Part shown: positions 55,852 to 64,000 of the stretch, piece after piece
Numbering within the stretch: the first letter of the stretch is position 1
Layout of the letters: each line of letters begins with the position of its first letter
From: Sphingomonas sp. AP4-R1
Lineage (GTDB): Bacteria; Pseudomonadota; Alphaproteobacteria; Sphingomonadales; Sphingomonadaceae
Reading direction: 5' to 3'
Assembly (NCBI RefSeq): GCF_013113735.1
Contig: NZ_CP053346.1
Span: forward strand, 806,001 to 870,000
Length of the DNA: 64,000 nt
Notes under the pieces: model-generated
Told to the model about the DNA's origin: nothing
The model's input: the letters and a program-made list of their open reading frames with translations, nothing else
The model's database searches: none
Position numbers and translations under genes: made by a program

Positions 55852-58800
55852 TCACAGCCCCGCCGGCCGACGCAGATCGAGCGTCATCGGGAATTCGCCA
55901 CCCTGTTCCTCGGGCGGCATGGCGAGCTTGCCGGGCGTGTGGCCCTGCTCCTCGAAGCGCGCCTTGCGCCGCGCCTCCGCCTCATAATCGTTGATCGGCA
56001 CGCCTTCGTAGCTGCGCCCGCCCGGATGGCCGACATGATAGACGCAGCCGCCCAGCGAGCGCCCGTTCCACGTATCGAGCACGTCGAACGTCAGCGGCGC
56101 ATCCACGGGCAGGCGCGGATGGAGGCAATTGGCCGGCGCCCACGCCTTGTAGCGCACGCCGCCCACGCCCTCGCCGGGCGTGCCCGTCGCCGTCATCGGC
56201 ACGCGGCGTCCGTTGCACGTGACGATGTGGCGGCCGGGCGTGAGGCCCGTCGCGCGCACCTGCAGCCGTTCCGTCGAGCTGTCGACATAGCGCACCGTGC
56301 CACCGATCGCGCCCGTCTCGCCCAGCACCGGCCAGGGCTCCAGCGCGTGCGCGATCTCCAGCGTCACCCCGCCCGCCACGATATGGCCATGCACCGGGAA
56401 GCGGAACTGGCGCTGCGCCTCGAACCAGGCGGGATCGAAATCATAGCCCGCGCCGCGCAGGTCGCCCAGCACCTCGAGGAAATCGGCCCACACGAAATGG
56501 CCGAGCATGAAGCGGTCGTGGAGCGTCGTGCCCCAGCGCACCAGCCCGCCCGCCTGCGGCTCGCGCCAGAACCACGCGACCATCGCGCGCAGCAGCAATT
56601 GCTGGGCGAGGCTCATCTTGGGCTCGGGCGGCATCTCGAACCCGCGAAACTCGACGAGGCCGAGGCGCCCGGTCGGCCCGTCGGGCGAGAAGAGCTTGTC
56701 GATGCAGATTTCGGTGCGGTGCGTATTGCCCGTCACGTCCACCAGCAGGTTGCGGAACAGGCGATCGACCACCCAGGCCGGCGGCGTCTCGCCCCCCGCC
56801 AGCGGATTGGCGACCTGCGCCAGCGCCACTTCCAGCTCATAGAGCCCGTCATGCCGCGCCTCGTCGATGCGCGGTGCCTGGCTGGTCGGCCCGATGAACA
56901 GCCCGGAGAAGAGGTAGGAGAGCGACGGGTGGCGCTGCCAGTAGAGCACGAAGCTCTTCAGCATGTCCGGCCGGCGGATGAAGGGTGAATCCAGCACCGA
57001 TCGCCCGCCCAGCACCAGATGGTTGCCGCCACCCGTGCCCACGGAACGCCCGTCGATCAGGAACTTGTCCGCCGTCAGCCCGATCTCGCGCGCCATCTCG
57101 TAGAGCGAGGCGGTCAGATCGACCGTCTCGTCCCACGTCGCGGTGGGCTGGACGTTCACCTCGATCACGCCGGGATCGGGCGTCACCTTCAACACCTGCA
57201 GGCGCGGATCGGGCGGCGGCGCATAGCCCTCCACCCGGATCGGGATGCGCGTCGCCTCGGCGGTCGCCTCGATCGCGGCGATCAGCTCGAGATAATCCTC
57301 GAGGCGTTCGGTGGGCGGCAGGAACACCGCCAGATAGCCCGCGCGCGGCTCGACCGTCACCGCCGTCCGCACCGCGCCGTCGATCATCACCTGCTCGACG
57401 CGCTCCTGCGCGGCATTGCCCTCGCTCGCGACCGCTTCCGATCGCTGGTCGCGCACCGCGCCGTCCGTCTCTCCGGCCGCCAGCGGCTTCGCGCGGAAAT
57501 CGGGGAGCGGCGCGACCGGCTCGGTCGTGTCGCGGATATGGTGATAGGGATAATCGCTCTTGGGAACGTGCGGCAGCGATCCCAGCGGCAGGCGATAGCC
57601 GACCGCGCTGTCGCCGGGGACGAGGAAGAGTTTGCCCCGCCGCACGCGCCACTGCTCGCTGCGCCAGCGGCGCGGCTCGGGCGCGCTCGCCGCCTGCCAC
57701 GCCTGGATCGGCAGCACATAGCCGACCGGCCTGGAGAGCCCCCGCTCGAACGCGCGCACCATTCGCGCCCGCGCCTCCGGATCCTCGATCTCGGGATCGG
57801 TGGGGATCGTGTTGTCGGGAAGGTCGGCTTCCTTCAGCGACCATTCGACCGGATCCTCGTAAGCGGCCTGCACATAGTCGCCCGGCACGTCGAGCTGCGC
57901 GGCGATGCCCTTCAGGAAATCCTCGGCCGCGTCGGCCGCGAGCGGGGCCGCATCCGGCAGCGCCTCGGCCAGCAGGCTCGTGTCGCGCCACACCGGCACG
58001 CCGTCGCCGCGCCAATAGACCGAATAGCCCCAGCGCGGCAGGCTCTCGCCCGGATACCATTTGCCCTGGCCGTGATGGATCAGCCCGCCCGGCGCGAACC
58101 TGTCGCGCATCCGGCGGACGAGTTTGTCGGCATAGGCCGCCTTGGTCGGGCCGACCGCATCGGCATTCCATTCCGGCGCCTCGGGATCGTCGGCGGCAAG
58201 GAAGGTGGGCTCGCCCCCCGTCGTCAGCCGCACGTCCTGCGCGACCAGATCGGCATCCACCTTCCGCCCAAGCGCGTCCAGCGCGTGCCAGCGCGCATCG
58301 GTGAAGGGCTTGGTGATCCGCACCGCCTCGGCGATGCGCTGCACGTCCATCGCGAAGCTGAAATCGGTGTGCGCGGGCTCCAGCAGCGCACCCTCGATCG
58401 GCGTGGCCGAGCGATAATGGGGCGTCGCGCACAGCGGGATATGCCCTTCGCCCGCGAACAATCCGGAGGTGGGATCCATGCCGACCCAGCCCGCCCCCGG
58501 CACATAGGCCTCGGCCCAGGCATGCAGATCGCACACGTCCTGCGCGACGCCCTTGGGCCCGTCGACCGCGACCACGTCGGGCGTCAGCTGGATCGAGTAG
58601 CCGGAGACGAAGCGCGCGGCGAAGCCCAGCCGCCGCAGCAGATTGACGAGCAGCCACGAGGAATCGCGGCAGGAGCCCGTCCCGATGCAGAGCGTCTCCT
58701 CGGGCGTCTGCACCCCCGGCTCCATCCGGATCACATAGCCGACCGCCTCGTTCACGGCGCGGTTCAGCTCGACGAGGAAATCGATCGTCCCCATCTCGAC

Positions 58801-59205
58801 GGACTCGAACCGCCGGAACAGCGCCTCGAACAGATCGCCCTGCCCCTCGCAGTCGAAATAGGCCGACAGATCGTTGGCCAGATCGGGCGCGTAGGCGAAG
58901 GGCCGCGCGGTGGCATAGTCCTCGACGAAGAAGTCGAACGGATTGATCACCGCCAGATCGGCGATCAGGTCCACGGTCACGCGGAATTCGCTGGTCGGCT
59001 CCGGGATCACGATCCGCGCCAGCCAGTTGCCGTGCGGGTCCTGCTGCCAGTTGATGAAATGCGCCTCGGGCAGGATCTTCAGCGAATAATTGGGCACGTC
59101 GGTGCGGCTGTGCGGCGCCGGGCGCAGCCGGATCGTCTGCGGCCCGAGCATGACCGGCCGGTCATACCGATAGGAGGTCAGATGATGGAGCGCGGCCTGT
59201 ATCAC
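55852..59205 (-). CDS. DUF2126 transglutaminase-like protein
   Basis: The 1117-residue protein has an N-terminal transglutaminase-like domain: Cys in [11 protein letters not shown], His in [12 protein letters not shown], Asp in MDPTSGLF. A large DUF2126 region follows (about 300-1100) with [10 protein letters not shown] and [23 protein letters not shown] start at a GTG giving [18 protein letters not shown], the usual family N-terminus. It is the first gene of the operon that also holds the ATP-grasp/Alpha-E fusion and the smaller transglutaminase. Confidence 0.9.
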   Translation of the reverse strand: MIQAALHHLTSYRYDRPVMLGPQTIRLRPAPHSRTDVPNYSLKILPEAHFINWQQDPHGNWLARIVIPEPTSEFRVTVDLIADLAVINPFDFFVEDYATARPFAYAPDLANDLSAYFDCEGQGDLFEALFRRFESVEMGTIDFLVELNRAVNEAVGYVIRMEPGVQTPEETLCIGTGSCRDSSWLLVNLLRRLGFAARFVSGYSIQLTPDVVAVDGPKGVAQDVCDLHAWAEAYVPGAGWVGMDPTSGLFAGEGHIPLCATPHYRSATPIEGALLEPAHTDFSFAMDVQRIAEAVRITKPFTDARWHALDALGRKVDADLVAQDVRLTTGGEPTFLAADDPEAPEWNADAVGPTKAAYADKLVRRMRDRFAPGGLIHHGQGKWYPGESLPRWGYSVYWRGDGVPVWRDTSLLAEALPDAAPLAADAAEDFLKGIAAQLDVPGDYVQAAYEDPVEWSLKEADLPDNTIPTDPEIEDPEARARMVRAFERGLSRPVGYVLPIQAWQAASAPEPRRWRSEQWRVRRGKLFLVPGDSAVGYRLPLGSLPHVPKSDYPYHHIRDTTEPVAPLPDFRAKPLAAGETDGAVRDQRSEAVASEGNAAQERVEQVMIDGAVRTAVTVEPRAGYLAVFLPPTERLEDYLELIAAIEATAEATRIPIRVEGYAPPPDPRLQVLKVTPDPGVIEVNVQPTATWDETVDLTASLYEMAREIGLTADKFLIDGRSVGTGGGNHLVLGGRSVLDSPFIRRPDMLKSFVLYWQRHPSLSYLFSGLFIGPTSQAPRIDEARHDGLYELEVALAQVANPLAGGETPPAWVVDRLFRNLLVDVTGNTHRTEICIDKLFSPDGPTGRLGLVEFRGFEMPPEPKMSLAQQLLLRAMVAWFWREPQAGGLVRWGTTLHDRFMLGHFVWADFLEVLGDLRGAGYDFDPAWFEAQRQFRFPVHGHIVAGGVTLEIAHALEPWPVLGETGAIGGTVRYVDSSTERLQVRATGLTPGRHIVTCNGRRVPMTATGTPGEGVGGVRYKAWAPANCLHPRLPVDAPLTFDVLDTWNGRSLGGCVYHVGHPGGRSYEGVPINDYEAEARRKARFEEQGHTPGKLAMPPEEQGGEFPMTLDLRRPAGL

Positions 59206-59541
59206 CCTCGCGCTTGCAGCACAGCGCCGGGGCGGGAGCAAGCGATTGCCGGTGGTTCGTTACAGATCGTGATACCGGCCGGGTGGGGCGAGGCTTGGGA
59301 TCGCCTCTCATATCGCCCGACCCGAGAGGCTGACCGGCACGTCTTCCCGATCCTCAACCCTCCGTTCGTTCTGAGCGAAGTCGAAGAACGTGCCGCAAAC
59401 GTGCCGCGTGAAGCCCGTGCTTCGACTTCGCTCAGCACGAACGGGTCAAGAGATGGCGACTGCTTTTGGCCAGAGTTTCAGAAGCAGCGGGTCTGAGACT
59501 CTCATCCCGCCCGCGCGGGTGATCGTGCACGGAGAAGCCGC
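59206..59541. other. DUF2126-apbE intergenic region (336 bp)
   Basis: No gene is supported. It holds the upstream side of DUF2126 and, at 59362-59444, a family A palindromic repeat of 83 bp. A promoter for DUF2126 is expected near 59210-59300 but I could not point to a convincing pair of boxes. Confidence 0.6.
59362..59444. repeat. Palindromic repeat, family A (83 bp)
   Basis: The ends are CCGTTCGTTCTGAGCGAAGT and, inverted, GCTTCGACTTCGCTCAGCAC plus GAACGG. It is the same 83-bp length as the copies in sufS and rrf2, here free of any gene. Confidence 0.85.
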
Positions 59542-60414
59542 TCAGTCTTCCAGCATCGCCTGCAGCGCAGGGCTCACATGCTCACGAAAACCATGCCCCT
59601 CGCGCGTCACGATCCGCGCCGCCAGCCCGCGCTCCGCCGCCCTCGCCAGCCCCCGCTCCGGCCCCAGCACGGTCAGCGCGGTCGCCCAGCCATCGGCGAG
59701 CATCGCGCTCTCATGCAGCACGCTCACCGACACGACATGCACCGGCAGCGCCTGCCCCGTCGCCGGATCGATCGTGTGCGCGCCGCGTCGATAATCGCCC
59801 GACGTGGCGACCGCCATCTCGTGGAGCGCGAGGTGGAACGGCGCCAGCGCCACGCCCGGCGGCACCTCCAGCGCCACCCACCACGGCTCGCCATCGGGGC
59901 GCAGCCCGCGCCCGACCAGCTCGCCGCCAATCTCGATCAGGAAATGGCGGATGTCCCGTGCCGTCAGCAGATCGGCCACCGCATCCACCGCATAGCCTTT
60001 GGCGATGCCCGAAAGATCCAGCCAGAGGTCTCCCGGCTGGAGCAGCCGCCGCGCGGCGGGATCGAACGCGAGCTTCCGCCAGCCCGATTCGGCCCGTGCG
60101 GCGCCGAGATCGTCATCGGCGGGAATCTCCGCGCCATAGCCCAGCAAAGCTGCCGCCCGCCCCAGCGTGGGATCGAACGCGCCGCCGCTCTCCTCCGCGA
60201 TCCGGAGCGCGCAGGCGATCACGGCCGCGAAATCGGGCGGCAGATCGGCCCAGTGCCCGGCGCCCAGACGATTGAAGCGCGAGAGATGGGAGGTCGGCTC
60301 CCACTGGCTCATCTCCGCGATGATCCCGTCGAGCCGGGCGAGGATCGCGCCGTGAAGCGCCAGAAGATCCAGCGACGGTGACGAAACCAGCCGAAGCCGC
60401 CAGTCCGTCCCCAT
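59542..60414 (-). CDS. apbE: FAD:protein FMN transferase (ApbE)
   Basis: This enzyme attaches FMN from FAD to Thr/Ser of target proteins. Motifs: MGTDWRLRL at the start, EMSQWEPTSHLSRFN, GGAFDPTLGRAAAL, LDLSGIAKGYAVDA, EIGGELVGRG and HTIDPATGQ (the metal/FAD site). From the only standard in-frame start, ATG60414, the protein has 290 residues and no signal peptide. The frame stays open upstream, but no ATG/GTG/TTG is found near the DUF4198 stop; a CTG overlapping that stop (CTGA, 60534) is possible and would add 40 residues. It ends an operon with DUF4198, DUF2271 and PepSY genes. Confidence 0.88.
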   Translation of the reverse strand: MGTDWRLRLVSSPSLDLLALHGAILARLDGIIAEMSQWEPTSHLSRFNRLGAGHWADLPPDFAAVIACALRIAEESGGAFDPTLGRAAALLGYGAEIPADDDLGAARAESGWRKLAFDPAARRLLQPGDLWLDLSGIAKGYAVDAVADLLTARDIRHFLIEIGGELVGRGLRPDGEPWWVALEVPPGVALAPFHLALHEMAVATSGDYRRGAHTIDPATGQALPVHVVSVSVLHESAMLADGWATALTVLGPERGLARAAERGLAARIVTREGHGFREHVSPALQAMLED

Positions 60415-60530
60415 CGTGGTGCCGCCGAGATCGACGATCGGCGCGAAGGGATCGCGCGCCGCGAAGGCGCCCGTCGAGACGCGGGGCGGCAGCGCGACGC
60501 GCGCCTCCCCGCTCGCGTCCCGTCCTGCGG

Positions 60531-61517
60531 TCAGGGCGTCGCCACCTCGATCGTGGCGGTATAGCCCATCCGGCGCTTCTGCGCCTTGGGCTCGGAGGGA
60601 TGCGCGTCCTCGGCAGCGGCGCCGACCCAGAACATCCCCGCCATCGGCCATGTGATCGCCGCTACGCCGTCCGCACCGGTCGTCAGCTCGATCGTGCCCG
60701 TCTCCTCGCGATAGCGATCGCCGCCGGGGATCACCGTCACCTTCACGCCCGCCGCCGGCTTGCCGTCGATCAGGAAGCGGAAGCGAGAGGTTTCGCCCGA
60801 GGCCGCTTCGTTCGGGTGCGTGATCGGCTCCAGCTCCAGCGCCTTGCCGGTCGGCTTGAACACCGTGGTGGTGGTCGCGCCCTGGGTCACGAACGTCTCG
60901 ACCGTGTTGACGATCTCGGTCAGCTTGATGTCGGTCGCCTCGGGCGGAATGTCCGCCAGCGCGATCGGAGGCAGACGGCGCGGGCCATCGGGGCCACCCG
61001 GCCCTCCGGGACCACCAGCGCCGCCCGGTCCGCCGGGACCGCCCGGTCCATCTGCTCCCCCCGGACGGCCGGCGCCGGGGCCACCCGGACCGCCAGCAGC
61101 ACCGGGCCCGCCCGGCCCACCGGGCCCGCCGGCACCCGGCGGCGGACCACCGCGCCCACCTACGCGGCGCTCCTCGCCGTTCAGCTTCAGCGTGCCCATC
61201 ACCATCATCTGCTGGCTGGCGACCTTCCAGGTGCCGGACTGTTCCAGTCGCACGTCGAAGGCGGTGCGGAGGCGGCCCGAGAAGGTCGCGGTCGGCTTGG
61301 CCTCGGTGCCGTCCGGCTTCCAGATCTTGATGCTGTCGATCCCGATCGGGCGGTGATCGAAATAGAAGACATGCTCCGATCCGGCCGCGTCGAACGTCAC
61401 GAAATTGTTGCTGCCGGAGAAGAGCGTTCCAGACGGCAGGATGAAGCTGTGATCGGCCTGCGCGGCGGCGGGCACGAGCGCGGCGGCGAGCAGCGCGGCG
61501 ACGATGCGGGCGCGCAT
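60531..61517 (-). CDS. DUF4198 periplasmic protein with a Gly/Pro-rich insert
   Basis: The 328-residue protein has a signal peptide (about 1-25, ending AAAQA). The N-terminal [21 protein letters not shown] and the C-terminal [23 protein letters not shown] match the DUF4198 family, often found with iron or metal-uptake genes. Between them, residues of about 119-178 form a collagen-like run of Gly-Gly-Pro/Gly-Pro-Gly repeats, a low-complexity spacer. The ATG overlaps the DUF2271 stop by one base. Confidence 0.86.
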   Translation of the reverse strand: MRARIVAALLAAALVPAAAQADHSFILPSGTLFSGSNNFVTFDAAGSEHVFYFDHRPIGIDSIKIWKPDGTEAKPTATFSGRLRTAFDVRLEQSGTWKVASQQMMVMGTLKLNGEERRVGGRGGPPPGAGGPGGPGGPGAAGGPGGPGAGRPGGADGPGGPGGPGGAGGPGGPGGPDGPRRLPPIALADIPPEATDIKLTEIVNTVETFVTQGATTTTVFKPTGKALELEPITHPNEAASGETSRFRFLIDGKPAAGVKVTVIPGGDRYREETGTIELTTGADGVAAITWPMAGMFWVGAAAEDAHPSEPKAQKRRMGYTATIEVATP

Positions 61518-61999
61518 CACTTGGCCGCCACCACGACGGCGCCCAGCTCGGTCTTGCCCGAGGCGCGACCCGCATAAGCGGGAACCGAGATCGGCACGCT
61601 CACCAGCTCGCGCCCGCCGCCCTCGCGCGCGGATTCGACGCTCAGCACATAATTGCCCGGCGCGATGTCGGTCGGCAGCGGGATCGCATAGGTGCCCGGC
61701 CCCTTGGTCGCGCCGCTGACGCCGTCGACCGGCAGCTTCAGGCTGCGGCCGCTCTTGCGCCACCAGGAGCGCAGATCCGCCAGCCACTTGTGGCCCGGCT
61801 CCGCGCCGCCCTTCTTGATGTCGTACCAGGCGAAGAGGCTGCGGGCGGCGCCGCCGCCGGCGGGCTCGATCCAGCCCGCCACGTAGGGCTTGTGATATTC
61901 GGCCACCGGGATGCGGGGGAGCGTGACGCTGACCGTACCGGCGACGGCGGCCGGAGCGACGAGCACGCCGCCGATCAGCGCGAAGGAAGCATGGCGCAT
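61517..61999 (-). CDS. DUF2271 protein with a flavinylation motif
   Basis: The 160-residue protein has a signal peptide (about 1-20, ending AAVAG) and the DUF2271 core (PYVAGWIEP, SLFAWYDIKKGG, GHKWLADLRSWWRKSGRS, NYVLSVESAREGGGRELV). Residues 92-98 read DGVSGAT, matching the D-x-x-S-G-A-T motif at which ApbE attaches FMN through the threonine (Thr98). ApbE is encoded in the same operon. It probably is a periplasmic flavoprotein; flavinylation is predicted, not shown. Confidence 0.85.
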   Translation of the reverse strand: MRHASFALIGGVLVAPAAVAGTVSVTLPRIPVAEYHKPYVAGWIEPAGGGAARSLFAWYDIKKGGAEPGHKWLADLRSWWRKSGRSLKLPVDGVSGATKGPGTYAIPLPTDIAPGNYVLSVESAREGGGRELVSVPISVPAYAGRASGKTELGAVVVAAK

Positions 62000-62011
62000 G
62001 GAATGAACCCC

Positions 62012-62665
62012 TCAGTGGATGAAGATGATAGCGATGATGAGCGGCACCGCGAAGCCCAGCCCGACGAGCGGCCACGTCTTCTTGCGATGCTTGGCGTGGA
62101 ACTGGAGCAGCAGCAGGCCGGTGCCCGTGAAGAGCAAAGCGGCGGCGGCGAACGCATCGATGAACAGGCGCCAGCCGAGCCCGGTGTTGCGCCCCTTGTG
62201 CAGATCGTTCAGCAGCGAGATCCAGCCCTGCCGGGTGACCTCCGAGCTGATCGCCCCACTCGCACGGTTGACGCTCACCCAGGCGTCACCGCCGGGGCGC
62301 GGCATCGCCACATAGACCTCGTCGTCGCTCCATTCACCCGCGCGACCGGAGGGATCGAGGCCCACCTGCCCCGCCACCGCCTGCGCCACCGGCGCCGGCA
62401 TCGGCGCGCCCTCGGCCGGCGTGGCCTTCAGCAGGCGCAGCAGCGAAAGCGGCAAAGTGCCCGATTTCTGGACGACCTGCGGATGCGCGGGGATCGAGGC
62501 GGCATGGTTGAGCGTCACGCCCGTCAGCGCGAACAGGAACATCCCGATCAGCGACACGGCCGCGCTGATCCAGTGCCATGTGTGGAGCTGCTTCAGCCAC
62601 CAGCCGCGCGTGATGCGCTTGCGCTTGACGGGAGCGGTCTTGGGGAGGGGCGGAGAGGCGTTCAC
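62012..62665 (-). CDS. PepSY-associated membrane protein
   Basis: I start at a GTG giving VNASPPLPKTAPVKRKR; an ATG 60 bases upstream falls within the Fur-box region and is unlikely. The 217-residue protein has an N-terminal membrane helix (WHWISAAVSLIGMFLFALTGVTLNHA, about 34-57), a periplasmic PepSY-like part, and two C-terminal helices. It has the HTWHWISA histidine motif typical of PepSY-TM proteins linked to ferric reduction and siderophore use. It is the first gene of the operon with DUF2271, DUF4198 and apbE. Confidence 0.86.
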   Translation of the reverse strand: MNASPPLPKTAPVKRKRITRGWWLKQLHTWHWISAAVSLIGMFLFALTGVTLNHAASIPAHPQVVQKSGTLPLSLLRLLKATPAEGAPMPAPVAQAVAGQVGLDPSGRAGEWSDDEVYVAMPRPGGDAWVSVNRASGAISSEVTRQGWISLLNDLHKGRNTGLGWRLFIDAFAAAALLFTGTGLLLLQFHAKHRKKTWPLVGLGFAVPLIIAIIFIH

Positions 62666-62681
62666 GGATATGGCCGGTAGC

Positions 62682-62725
62682 GCGAATGATTCGCATCCGC
62701 AACGCCTATTGCGAATCGTTCGCAC
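62682..62725 (-). promoter_or_regulatory. Two Fur-box-like palindromes upstream of the PepSY operon
   Basis: On the minus strand GTGCGAACGATTCGCAA (62725-62709) and GGATGCGAATCATTCGCG (62699-62682) are both imperfect inverted repeats of the Fur/iron-box kind (TGCGAA-x-x-TTCGCA). They lie 17-60 bases before the GTG start, where a repressor would block transcription. The assignment to Fur is by resemblance only. Confidence 0.65.
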
Positions 62726-62924
62726 GTCCGTCTCGCCGTTCGGCCGGCCGTCCGAATCCGCTCCCTTGGCATTGATCCCCCATTCCCGGCGATTTCCTGC
62801 GCCGGAGAAGGCCTTTTACCGATCGATCGCCGCATCTTATTTCAGGACTGAAGGATTCGATCACACCACGCGCCGATTGTCGTGAATCATCGACAGCCGC
62901 GCTCCGCTCCCATATCGTCGCCGC

Positions 62925-63341
62925 ATGCAGCTTCGGGCGATCGGCGGACGGGGACAACAGCGGGCCATGATCCTGCTGGCCGCGCTCGCCCTGATCCTGC
63001 GAATCCTGATTCCGTCGGGCTGGATGCCCGCCGCCGACCGCATCGGCCTGATGCCCTGCTTCGGCACGGTTTCGGCAGGCCATGCCGCGGCGGCGATGGA
63101 TCATGCGGGCCACCATGCCGCCCACCGTCGCGGCGATCATCCGGACGACGGCAAGAGCGACAGGCCCTGCGCCTTCGCCGGCTTCGCCTGCGCGCTGGCC
63201 GAGCCGGATGTTGTGTCCGGCCCGCCGCTCGTTCCCCTCGCCGCCCCGATCCTGCTCGGCGGCGTCGCGGCGGCGGCCCGGATCGGTGCGGGCCTCGCCG
63301 CCCCCCCGCCACCTCCGACAGGCCCACCCGTCACCCCCTGA
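62925..63341 (+). CDS. DUF2946-family protein
   Basis: The 138-residue product has a hydrophobic N-terminal segment (LLAALALILRILIPSGWM, about 17-34), a His-rich stretch (HAAAAMDHAGHHAAHRRGDH), two cysteines in PCAFAGFACAL and a Pro-rich C-terminus. This is the DUF2946 pattern, a small membrane protein often near copper or iron genes. Start uncertain: ATG62967 is an alternative and neither has a good ribosome-binding site. Confidence 0.78.
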   Translation: MQLRAIGGRGQQRAMILLAALALILRILIPSGWMPAADRIGLMPCFGTVSAGHAAAAMDHAGHHAAHRRGDHPDDGKSDRPCAFAGFACALAEPDVVSGPPLVPLAAPILLGGVAAAARIGAGLAAPPPPPTGPPVTP

Positions 63342-63412
63342 TCACCCTTCCCCGCCACCCGCTCTCCGGGTGGTCTCGGCGCGAGCCGCTCGCGCCCGAT
63401 CAGGATCGTCCC

Positions 63413-64000
63413 ATGTCGCATCTCTACCGCGCCGTCTGGCGTTGGCATTTCTACGCGGGCCTGCTGGTGCTGCCCTTCCTCGCCTGGCTGGCCGTCACCG
63501 GCGCGCTCTACCTCTACAAGGCTGAAATCGAACGGAATTTTTACGGCAGCTGGATGGTCGCCAGCCCCCACGCCGCCGCGCCAAAAATCGCGCCCCTGCT
63601 CAACGCCGTCACCTCCGCCACCGGAGGCACCGTCACCCAGATCGTGAAGCCCGCCTCCGGGGGTGAGGCATGGCGGATGAACCTGACGCTGGCGGACGGC
63701 CAGAAGCGCATGGCCTTCGTCGATCCGGCCGACGGCCGCGTGCTGGGCATGACGCGGCCGGGCGGGATCATGGGGCTGGTGAAGGATCTGCACAGCCTCG
63801 CCATCACCGGCCCGGTCGGCAATGCGCTGATCGAGATTGCGGCGGGCTGGGCGATCATCCTCGTCCTCACCGGTTTCTATCTGTGGTGGCCCCGCCGGGG
63901 CAGCCCGATCGTCGGCCTGCGCGGCGCGCCCGGCCAGCGCCTGTTCTGGCGCGATCTCCACGCCTCGCTCGGGCTGGTCGCGGGCGGGATCGTCTTGTTC
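63413..64000 (+). CDS. PepSY domain membrane protein, C-terminus cut by window end
   Basis: The first 196 codons are present. VWRWHFYAGLLVLPFLAWLAVTGALYLYKAEIE is the first membrane helix with the PepSY-TM WxWHFYAG motif, and a second helix, IIEIAAGWAIILVLTGFYLWWPRR-like, follows (about 140-165). Proteins of this family occur with TonB receptors and may reduce ferric siderophores in the inner membrane. It is on the opposite strand to the operon at 59.5-62.7 kb and follows the DUF2946 gene by 71 bases. Downstream part lies outside the window. Confidence 0.88.
   Translation, partial: MSHLYRAVWRWHFYAGLLVLPFLAWLAVTGALYLYKAEIERNFYGSWMVASPHAAAPKIAPLLNAVTSATGGTVTQIVKPASGGEAWRMNLTLADGQKRMAFVDPADGRVLGMTRPGGIMGLVKDLHSLAITGPVGNALIEIAAGWAIILVLTGFYLWWPRRGSPIVGLRGAPGQRLFWRDLHASLGLVAGGIVLF

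Noticed and set aside
57019..59496. An 825-codon plus-strand frame opposite DUF2126
   Set aside because: Antisense shadow; the minus-strand protein has clear domains and catalytic residues.

Overview
The window is GC-rich chromosomal DNA from an alphaproteobacterium, most likely Sphingomonadaceae (a Sphingomonas-like organism). Evidence: the joined str and S10 ribosomal operons, a suf operon led by an Rrf2 regulator, a long-form pyruvate dehydrogenase E2, PEP-CTERM proteins whose anchors share a W-(A/M)-MMLVGFGG core, and short palindromic repeats of the type common in sphingomonads. No rRNA, tRNA, CRISPR array, transposase, prophage or replication origin was seen. It reads as core chromosome with small accessory insertions.

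Layout. 1-10.1 kb (minus strand): rpsL-rpsG-fusA-tuf, then rpsJ-rplC-rplD-rplW-rplB-rpsS-rplV-rpsC-rplP-rpmC-rpsQ-rplN (cut by the left edge). A consensus-like promoter lies upstream of rpsL and a strong terminator follows tuf. 10.4-13.1 kb: three exported proteins of unknown role. 13.2-18.9 kb: four membrane or glycosyltransferase genes in two converging pairs, probably polyprenyl-phosphate-linked sugar transfer. 19.1-23.8 kb: HAD phosphatase, dapD, pdhC, a YciA thioesterase and lpdA. 23.9-27.0 kb: a secreted subtilisin with an autotransporter-like barrel and a PEP-CTERM protein. 27.1-33.8 kb: the suf Fe-S assembly operon (rrf2-sufB-DUF559-hypothetical-sufC-sufD-sufS-sufT-sufA) behind a promoter with a perfect 9+9 bp palindrome. 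33.8-39.9 kb: DUF454, pyrD, a small membrane protein, a gamma-glutamyltransferase and an acyl-CoA synthetase. 40-49.6 kb (all minus): nitronate monooxygenase, glyoxalase I, yciB, ftsY, mtaB, dapF, aroC, a DUF2442/DUF4160 pair, fabI, yihY and a CbpA-type co-chaperone. 49.9-59.2 kb: a zinc metallopeptidase, a PEP-CTERM-anchored glycerophosphodiesterase, and a transglutaminase / circularly permuted ATP-grasp-Alpha-E / DUF2126 cluster. 59.5-64 kb: an apbE-DUF4198-DUF2271-PepSY operon behind two Fur-box-like palindromes, then a DUF2946 protein and a second PepSY membrane protein cut by the right edge.

Two themes stand out. First, palindromic repeats have entered coding sequence. They encode the N-terminus of SufS, the C-terminus of the Rrf2 regulator, an insert in MtaB, and both ends of a DUF559 (Vsr-like) nuclease gene. 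That gene is bracketed by inverted copies of the same repeat, an arrangement that looks like an autonomous partner of the short repeat-only element found 3 kb away. Second, the 59.5-62.7 kb operon looks like a self-contained periplasmic flavin redox system. It encodes an ApbE flavin transferase and a DUF2271 protein with a D-x-x-S-G-A-T flavinylation motif, plus a PepSY membrane protein, under probable iron control. Functions are assigned from motifs seen by eye; no database search was run.
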